Positions 6,294-10,988 of a stretch of DNA of 10,988 bases are shown in pieces. Source of the DNA: an uncultured Clostridia bacterium (lineage in GTDB: Bacteria > Bacillota > Clostridia > Peptostreptococcales > Anaerovoracaceae); the NCBI GenBank assembly GCA_934247125.1, contig CAKQIZ010000063.1, forward strand, positions 1-10,988, in the 5' to 3' direction. Position numbers and translations under genes: made by a program. Below the pieces are notes generated by a model. The model saw only the letters and a program-made list of their open reading frames with translations, was not told the DNA's origin and made no database searches. The first letter of the stretch is position 1; every line of letters starts with the position of its first letter.

Positions 6294-6299
6294 AAGGAG
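6294..6299 (+). promoter_or_regulatory. Ribosome binding site deciding the hisB start
   Basis: AAGGAG lies 7 bases before ATG at 6307. It rules out the in-frame ATG at 6253, which sits inside hisC. Confidence 0.8.
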
Positions 6300-6306
6300 A
6301 AGCGTA

Positions 6307-6894
6307 ATGAGAAGAAAAAAGATCGTCAGAGACACGAAAGAGACAAAGATAGTGCTCGCGCTGGAGATAGACGGGAGCGGCGCATATGAGATCAACACGG
6401 GATGCGGATTCCTGGATCATATGCTGGAGCTGTTCACGAGACACGGCAGGTTCGATATAGCTGTCGACTGCAATGGAGACACACATGTCGACTGTCATCA
6501 CACCGTGGAGGATATCGGCATCGCGATGGGAAGAGCATTCAGAGAGGCGCTCGGAGACAAGCGTGGCATATACAGGTACGGCAGCATGCTTCTGCCTATG
6601 GACGAGGCGCTCGTGCTTTGCGCAGTCGACATAAGCGGTCGCAGCTGTGTCAGTTTCGATGTGCAGATACCGACTCAGAAGGTCGGCGACTTTGACACTG
6701 AGCTGGTGAAGGAATTCATCGAGGCACTGGCGCGCGAGATGGGTCTGACGATACACGTGAAGATGCTGGCAGGCGAGAATTCACATCATATAATAGAAGC
6801 TGTATTCAAGGGCATGGGGCGCGCTCTCAGACAGGCATGTGCAGTCGAGGACGAATACGCTGATGAGATACCTTCGACAAAAGGAGTGTTGTAG
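6307..6894 (+). CDS. hisB: Imidazoleglycerol-phosphate dehydratase
   Basis: HisB dehydrates imidazoleglycerol phosphate to imidazole-acetol phosphate, using a di-manganese site. At 195 residues it is the monofunctional dehydratase, without the N-terminal phosphatase domain of the enterobacterial fusion. GFLDHML is at 34-40. The two metal-binding blocks are DCHHTVEDIG (62-71) and NSHHIIEAVFKGMGRALRQA (158-177), and the protein ends in the conserved IPSTKGVL. It starts 22 bases after hisC, and its TAG abuts the hisH ATG. Because no phosphatase domain is fused, histidinol phosphate must be hydrolysed by an enzyme encoded outside the window. Confidence 0.97.
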   Translation: MRRKKIVRDTKETKIVLALEIDGSGAYEINTGCGFLDHMLELFTRHGRFDIAVDCNGDTHVDCHHTVEDIGIAMGRAFREALGDKRGIYRYGSMLLPMDEALVLCAVDISGRSCVSFDVQIPTQKVGDFDTELVKEFIEALAREMGLTIHVKMLAGENSHHIIEAVFKGMGRALRQACAVEDEYADEIPSTKGVL

Positions 6895-7515
6895 ATGATA
6901 GCGGTAATAGATTACGGAGTAGGGAACCTGTTTTCCCTCACAGCTTCGCTGAGATATCTCGGAGCTGAAACGGTAGTGACGAACAGGAGTGAAGATATAG
7001 TAAAGGCCGACAGGATCATCCTGCCGGGCGTAGGCGCATTCGAGGATGCTGCTGCAAAGCTCAGGGCCACGGGTCTTGTGGATACGATCATGAGCGAGAC
7101 AGCAGCGGGCAAGCCGCTGCTGGGGATATGCCTCGGCATGCAGCTGCTTTTCGAGGAAAGCCATGAGTACGGAGTGCATAAGGGATTAGGTCTTATAAAG
7201 GGCACGGTGGCGTCGATAGACGAGGATCTGAAAGTGCAGGGCATAACAGATCTCAAAGTTCCTCATATAGGCTGGAACGCTCTGGATTTCAAGGCGGACG
7301 AGCCGCTTTTCAAATATATAAAGCAGGGCGACTGCGTGTACTATGTGCACAGCTTTTACGGCAGAGACTGCGAGGACAGCACGATAGCGACGTCGATGTA
7401 CGGTATAAAGATCACGGGCGCTGTAAGGAATGGCAGCGTTTACGGAACGCAGTTCCACCCGGAAAAGAGCGGAGATGTCGGACTCAGCATACTTAGAGCA
7501 TTTATGGAGGTGTAG
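6895..7515 (+). CDS. hisH: Imidazole glycerol phosphate synthase, glutaminase subunit HisH
   Basis: HisH hydrolyses glutamine and passes ammonia to HisF for closure of the imidazole ring. It is a class I glutamine amidotransferase of 206 residues. The nucleophile is Cys79 in LLGICLGMQLLFE (75-87), and the other triad members are His188 and Glu190 in QFHPEKSG. The oxyanion-strand block LPGVGAFEDA is at 43-52, and PHIGWN, which contacts HisF, is also present. AAGGAG inside the end of hisB serves as its ribosome binding site. It is separated from its partner hisF only by hisA. Confidence 0.97.
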   Translation: MIAVIDYGVGNLFSLTASLRYLGAETVVTNRSEDIVKADRIILPGVGAFEDAAAKLRATGLVDTIMSETAAGKPLLGICLGMQLLFEESHEYGVHKGLGLIKGTVASIDEDLKVQGITDLKVPHIGWNALDFKADEPLFKYIKQGDCVYYVHSFYGRDCEDSTIATSMYGIKITGAVRNGSVYGTQFHPEKSGDVGLSILRAFMEV

Positions 7516-7521
7516 ACGGAT

Positions 7522-8232
7522 ATGAAGATTTTTCCTGCAATAGATTTGAGAGACGGCAAGGTGGTAAGGCTTTTTCAGGGCGATTACGATCAGATGACCG
7601 TCTACAGTGATGATCCGGTCGAGATCGCATCATCGTTCAGGGCAGCGGGAGCCGGTAACCTGCATCTTGTCGACCTGGACGGTGCAAAGGACGGAAAGCT
7701 AGTGAACTACGCTTCGATAAAGAAGATCACAGAAAACGTGGACATGTTCGTCGAAGTCGGCGGCGGCATCAGGGATGAGGAGCGTATCAGACAGTATCTC
7801 GAGATCGGAGTCGGCAGAGTGATACTGGGGACAGTTGCGGTAAAAGATCCGGAGTTCCTGGAGGAAATGGCCGCAAAATACGGCGACAGGATAGCCGTAG
7901 GCGTGGATTCAAAGGATGGATATGTCGCAGTGAACGGCTGGAAAGAGGTGACAGACAGAGAAAGCTTCGAGTTCTGCAGATACCTGCAGCAGATCGGAGT
8001 GAAGACTGTGATATACACTGATATTTCGAGGGACGGCAGCCTAGAGGGGACCAATATGGAAGCCTACAGGAAACTCGCGGAGATCGAGGGTCTGGATATC
8101 GTGGCGTCGGGCGGCATCAGCTTTTACGAGGAGATAGAACAGCTGAAGAATGTCGTTTCGGCAGCGATCCTCGGCAAAGCGATATACAGCGGCAAGCTGG
8201 ATCTGGCAAAGGCAGTGAAACTTGCTGAATAG
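7522..8232 (+). CDS. hisA: ProFAR isomerase HisA
   Basis: HisA opens the aminoaldose ring of ProFAR by an Amadori rearrangement to give PRFAR, the substrate of HisF. It is a 236-residue beta/alpha barrel. The catalytic pair is Asp8 in FPAIDLRDGKVVRL (4-17) and Asp129 in VGVDSKDGYVAVNGW (127-141). The phosphate-binding glycines are in VGGGIR (79-84) and in the C-terminal ASGGIS block. Both half-barrel phosphate sites are intact. GGAGGTG overlapping the hisH stop is its ribosome binding site, and the gap is only 6 bases. Confidence 0.96.
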   Translation: MKIFPAIDLRDGKVVRLFQGDYDQMTVYSDDPVEIASSFRAAGAGNLHLVDLDGAKDGKLVNYASIKKITENVDMFVEVGGGIRDEERIRQYLEIGVGRVILGTVAVKDPEFLEEMAAKYGDRIAVGVDSKDGYVAVNGWKEVTDRESFEFCRYLQQIGVKTVIYTDISRDGSLEGTNMEAYRKLAEIEGLDIVASGGISFYEEIEQLKNVVSAAILGKAIYSGKLDLAKAVKLAE

Positions 8233-8250
8233 AGATGGGAGAAGCGAAAT

Positions 8251-9006
8251 ATGATCACTAAGAGAATCATACCTTGTCTCGACGTAAGAAACGGCAGGGT
8301 TGTAAAAGGCAAGAATTTCGAAGGTATACAGGACGTTTCGGATCCTGTGGAAATGGCGAAGTTCTACAACAGAGAAGGCGCTGACGAGCTGGTGTTCTAC
8401 GACATAACAGCCAGCGTGGAGGAGCGCGGGCTCTTTACAGATATACTCACTAAAGTAGCGTCAGAGATATTCATACCGCTGACAGTGGGCGGCGGCATCA
8501 ATACTCTTGATGATTTTGACAGAGTGCTCAAGTGCGGAGCTGACAAGGTCAGCGTGAACAGCGGTGCGATCCGTGATCCGCAGATAATAGAAAAGGCTGC
8601 GAAGAAATACGGAGACCAGTGCGTAGTGCTGAGCATGGACATAAAGCGTGTGGACGGCAGTTTCAGGCTCTTTGCAAAGGGCGGACGCGAGAACACGGGC
8701 ATAGATGCGCTGCAGTGGGCGGTCGACGGTGTGAACAGCGGAGCGGGAGAACTAGTCGTGAACAGCATAGATACTGACGGAGTCAAGCAGGGCTTCGATC
8801 TGGAGCTGCTCGACGAGATCGCTGCGAGAGTGAACGTGCCGATAATAGCATCAGGCGGAGCAGGAAAGATGGAAGATTTTTCAGAGCTTTTCAGACATAA
8901 AGGCATGGACGCCGGACTGGCTGCAAGTATTTTCCATTATAAAGAAATAAAGATCGCAGATCTTAAAAAATATCTCAGAAATGAAGGCGTGGAGGTCAGA
9001 TTGTAA
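8251..9006 (+). CDS. hisF: Imidazole glycerol phosphate synthase, cyclase subunit HisF
   Basis: HisF uses ammonia channelled from HisH to turn PRFAR into imidazoleglycerol phosphate and AICAR, the latter feeding purine synthesis. It is a 251-residue beta/alpha barrel with the catalytic Asp11 in [16 protein letters not shown] (5-20) and Asp130 in VVLSMDIKR. Phosphate-binding loops are TVGGGI (78-83) and IASGGAG near the C-terminus. NSIDTDG, a family-typical block, is also present. It lies 18 bases after hisA with a GGGAGAAG ribosome binding site. Confidence 0.97.
   Translation: MITKRIIPCLDVRNGRVVKGKNFEGIQDVSDPVEMAKFYNREGADELVFYDITASVEERGLFTDILTKVASEIFIPLTVGGGINTLDDFDRVLKCGADKVSVNSGAIRDPQIIEKAAKKYGDQCVVLSMDIKRVDGSFRLFAKGGRENTGIDALQWAVDGVNSGAGELVVNSIDTDGVKQGFDLELLDEIAARVNVPIIASGGAGKMEDFSELFRHKGMDAGLAASIFHYKEIKIADLKKYLRNEGVEVRL
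8991..8996 (+). promoter_or_regulatory. Ribosome binding site of hisIE
   Basis: GGAGGT lies 11 bases before ATG at 9008, inside the last codons of hisF. It supports a start there and not at the in-frame ATG at 8981. Confidence 0.65.
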
Positions 9007-9007
9007 T

Positions 9008-9652
9008 ATGGATATAGAAAAACTCAAATTTGATGAAAAAGGACTGATCCCTGCAGTAGTGCAGGATCATTACACCAAGCAGGTCCTGACAGTGGCATAC
9101 ATGAATCGCGAGTCACTCGAGATCACGATGAAGGAGGGCTATACGTGCTTTTACAGCAGGAGCAGACAGGAATTATGGAGAAAAGGCGAGACGAGCGGCA
9201 ATACTCAGAAGGTAGTATCGATCACATCCGACTGTGACAGAGATGCGCTCGTGGTAGAAGTGATAAAGAACGGACCTGCGTGCCACACAGGAGAAGAAAG
9301 CTGTTTCTTCAACCTCGAATACATCGGAGAGGGAATGACGCCGTTTTCATATGAGAGCCTTTACAGGATGATCGAAGGCAGGAAGACTCAGCCGAAGGAA
9401 GGCAGCTACACTACATACCTGTTTGACAAAGGCATGGACAAGATCCTCAAGAAGGTCGGCGAGGAATCGACGGAGGTCATCATCGCAGGAGCGAAGAACG
9501 ACAAGGAGGAGACGATATACGAAGTTGCTGATCTGGCATACCATCTGATGGTCATGATGGTGGAACAGGGCATAACCTTGCAGGACATCACGGCAGAGCT
9601 GACGAAGAGGCATGTCATAGACCACAAGGTGAAGCAGGAAAGAATGAAATAG
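9008..9652 (+). CDS. hisI: Bifunctional phosphoribosyl-AMP cyclohydrolase / phosphoribosyl-ATP pyrophosphatase
   Basis: This HisIE fusion carries out steps 3 and 2 of the pathway in one 214-residue protein. The HisI half (about 1-108) has [20 protein letters not shown] (50-69), the metal-binding DCDRD (75-79), and cysteines 92 and 99 in [12 protein letters not shown], which with Cys76 form the zinc site. The HisE half (about 114-214) has [21 protein letters not shown] and the MazG-like metal site in [13 protein letters not shown] (153-165) and [13 protein letters not shown]. It ends [14 protein letters not shown]. It begins one base after the hisF stop. It is the last gene of the operon, and a diverged copy of its final 57 bases follows 76 bases downstream. 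Confidence 0.96.
   Translation: MDIEKLKFDEKGLIPAVVQDHYTKQVLTVAYMNRESLEITMKEGYTCFYSRSRQELWRKGETSGNTQKVVSITSDCDRDALVVEVIKNGPACHTGEESCFFNLEYIGEGMTPFSYESLYRMIEGRKTQPKEGSYTTYLFDKGMDKILKKVGEESTEVIIAGAKNDKEETIYEVADLAYHLMVMMVEQGITLQDITAELTKRHVIDHKVKQERMK
9592..9648 (+). repeat. Duplicated segment, copy 1 (3' end of hisIE)
   Basis: These 57 bases, encoding the HisIE tail, align without gaps to 9668-9724 at 39 of 57 positions. CATGTCATAGACCACAA (9611-9627) differs from its partner at one base. This copy belongs to the intact gene. Confidence 0.7.
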
Positions 9653-9667
9653 AGGCCGGATCTCTAT

Positions 9668-9724
9668 GACAGAACTGATAGATATCCATGTTATAGACCA
9701 CAATTTTGTCGTGGAAAAAATGAA
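9668..9724 (+). repeat. Duplicated segment, copy 2 (downstream of hisIE)
   Basis: This is the partner of 9592-9648 at a constant 76-base offset, 68 per cent identical without gaps. CATGTTATAGACCACAA lies at 9687-9703. Because 76 leaves remainder 1 on division by 3, the copy falls in the frame of the short open frame that contains it. Confidence 0.7.
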
Positions 9725-9788
9725 GGAAATTGTCGAATCATGTCAGACTGTAAAGTATTTTAGTGCAATGTGGCACAGGATGTCGACT

Positions 9789-9814
9789 AAAACCCCCTGT
9801 ATAAATCAGGTTTT
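9789..9814 (+). terminator. Weak hairpin, possible end of the histidine operon transcript
   Basis: CCTG (9796-9799) pairs with CAGG (9807-9810) around a TATAAAT loop, and AAAA/TTTT can extend the stem past a CCC bulge. The stem is short and its T-run is partly paired, so function is uncertain. No better terminator is visible between hisIE and the kinase. Confidence 0.3.
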
Positions 9815-9878
9815 GAATATAAAATATGTATTGGAATCAATTATAGTTTTTGAAAAGAGCTGATATTTGGGGATACAT

Positions 9879-10988
9879 ATGAAGAATGAAGCAGAAAGAG
9901 CGAATATGGCAAAGACCGAATTTCTTTCGAATATGTCACATGAAATAAGGACTCCTTTGAATGTGATAGTAGGAATGTGCGATATCGCAAGGCATCATAT
10001 AGACGACAGGGAAAAAGTCGCGGAGTGCCTTTATAAAATAAGTGTGGCGGGAGATCTCATCACTGAGATGGTCAACAAGGTCCTGGACATAAACAGGATA
10101 GAGCAGGGAAAACTGACACTTCACGAAAAGCAGTTCGATATAGGTGATCTCATAGAGGAACTGAACGATATGCTGGAGCCTATGGCAGTTGAAAAGAGCA
10201 TAGTTTTCAGGGCATCTGACAAGGAGGTGATGAACCGCTGTATAATTGGAGATTACAGCCGTGTCATACAGATCATGATAAATCTGGGCACCAATGCGAT
10301 AAAGTATACTCCGCGCGGAGGCTTTGTCGAGGTCAGGGTATGCGAAAAGGAGAATCCGAAATCCGATGCGGTAACGTATGAGTTCCTGTGCAGAGACAAT
10401 GGCATAGGGATGTCGCCCGAACTGCTGGAGCATGTTTTTGAGCCGTTTGTCAGAGGAGAAGAGGTGGCGGTGAAAGGCATCCTCGGGTCCGGTCTGGGTA
10501 TGTCGATAGTGAAAAAGATCACGGATGCGCTTGGCGGAGCGATACATGTAAGCAGTATGGAGGGAGCCGGTACATGTGTGACGGTCGAGCTTGAGTTCAA
10601 GACTGCAGAAGGCAGCAAGAAGATAGATAACATAGAGGAATTCAGGCAGCGGGCAAGGATGAAGCTCAGGGAAAAGAAAATCGTTCTTGTGGCAGAAGAC
10701 CGGCTGGACAACCGCGAGATACTCGTTACATATCTGGAAGAGCTCGGTTACGAAACGCGTATCGCCGACAACGGGGAAACAGCGGTGGACATGTTCATGG
10801 ATTCGGAAGAAGGATTTTACAAGGCTGTACTGATGGATATCGAAATGCCTGTGCTGAACGGATACCAGGCGACTATGATGATACGCGGACTCAACAGGAC
10901 GGATCGTGATATACCGGTGATCGCGATGACAGCGAATGTATTCGCAGATGATAAGGCAGAGGCTGATAAAGTCGGGATGAACGATTAT
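9879..10988 (+). CDS. Hybrid histidine kinase with receiver domain, no sensor domain (partial, C-terminus off the window)
   Basis: The protein begins directly with the dimerisation/phosphoacceptor helix: FLSNMSHEIRTPLN carries His21. The ATPase domain follows, with N-box INLGTNAIKYTP (134-145; Asn135, Asn139), G1 box DNGIGMS (173-179), F-box VFEPFVRG (186-193) and G2 box GSGLGMSIVKKI (203-214). A receiver domain starts near 267 (KIVLVAEDRLDNREI); its phosphoacceptor is Asp320 in VLMDIEMPVLNGY and the switch MTANVFADD follows. The window ends inside this receiver after 370 codons. The start ATG has GGGGA 5 bases upstream. There is no membrane segment or PAS/GAF domain before His21, and a TGA lies in frame 15 bases upstream. 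It may be a soluble kinase taking input from a partner, or the surviving part of a larger protein. Its target is unknown; nothing ties it to histidine synthesis. Confidence 0.92.
   Translation, partial: MKNEAERANMAKTEFLSNMSHEIRTPLNVIVGMCDIARHHIDDREKVAECLYKISVAGDLITEMVNKVLDINRIEQGKLTLHEKQFDIGDLIEELNDMLEPMAVEKSIVFRASDKEVMNRCIIGDYSRVIQIMINLGTNAIKYTPRGGFVEVRVCEKENPKSDAVTYEFLCRDNGIGMSPELLEHVFEPFVRGEEVAVKGILGSGLGMSIVKKITDALGGAIHVSSMEGAGTCVTVELEFKTAEGSKKIDNIEEFRQRARMKLREKKIVLVAEDRLDNREILVTYLEELGYETRIADNGETAVDMFMDSEEGFYKAVLMDIEMPVLNGYQATMMIRGLNRTDRDIPVIAMTANVFADDKAEADKVGMNDY

Larger units (their letters stand above)
9666..9863 (+). pseudogene. Short frame carrying a diverged copy of the HisIE C-terminal tail
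   Basis: The first twenty codons read MTELIDIHVIDHNFVVEKMK and mirror the HisIE ending in the same register (HVIDH, then E-x-MK). The remaining 45 or so codons are AT-rich and resemble nothing I recognise. There is no good ribosome binding site. The frame ends at TGA 9861-9863, 15 bases before the kinase start and in the kinase frame. A leftover of a partial duplication is the simplest reading; a real small protein cannot be excluded. Confidence 0.4.

Noticed and set aside
6253..6306. hisB start inside hisC
   Set aside because: The extension is out of frame with hisC and lacks family similarity. ATG at 6307 has a good ribosome binding site and gives the standard length.
5412..6398. Minus-strand open frame of 328 codons opposite hisC
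   Set aside because: It is a shadow of hisC codon structure. The plus strand carries the complete PLP-enzyme motifs.
9666..9863. N-terminal sensor domain of the kinase split off by a nonsense codon
   Set aside because: It shares the kinase frame, but its sequence looks like a HisIE tail copy followed by unassignable AT-rich codons and not a PAS or membrane sensor.

Overview
The window looks like chromosome of an anaerobic Firmicute of class Clostridia. The evidence is a SCIFF precursor peptide with its radical SAM maturase (a pair characteristic of Clostridia), a short-form HisG with a separate HisZ, strong AGGAGG-type ribosome binding sites, and heavy use of ATA (Ile) and AGA/AGG (Arg) codons in moderate-GC DNA. 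Family level cannot be fixed from this sequence; Lachnospiraceae or Anaerovoracaceae-like lineages are guesses.

Layout. (1) 1-1368, minus strand: scfA (48-residue SCIFF peptide), a hairpin, then scfB (maturase, running off the left edge). (2) 1466-2804, plus strand: 5-formyltetrahydrofolate cyclo-ligase and larB, 16 bases apart. (3) 2805-3492: almost 690 bases without an intact gene. They hold a 73-bp-periodic set of inverted motifs, the C-terminal remnant of a transposase/nuclease-like protein, a probable terminator, and the promoter of the next operon. (4) 3493-9652, plus strand: a compact histidine operon, hisZ-hisG-hisC-hisB-hisH-hisA-hisF-hisIE, with gaps of at most 22 bases and one 4-base overlap. 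(5) 9653-9878: AT-rich spacer carrying a diverged duplicate of the hisIE 3' end. (6) 9879-10988: a hybrid histidine kinase/receiver protein with no sensor domain, running off the right edge.

How the genes work together. HisZ and HisG form the allosteric first enzyme of histidine synthesis. HisIE performs steps 2 and 3, HisA step 4, HisH with HisF step 5, HisB step 6 and HisC step 7. Histidinol-phosphate phosphatase and histidinol dehydrogenase (HisD) are not in the window, although hisD commonly sits between hisG and hisC in related operons.

The observations I rank highest are: a SCIFF peptide in which both residues of the characterised thioether cross-link appear replaced by serine while the total of six cysteines is kept; the exact 73-bp periodicity downstream of larB; the hisG-hisC junction without hisD; and the 76-bp-offset duplicate of the hisIE tail in front of a sensor-less kinase.
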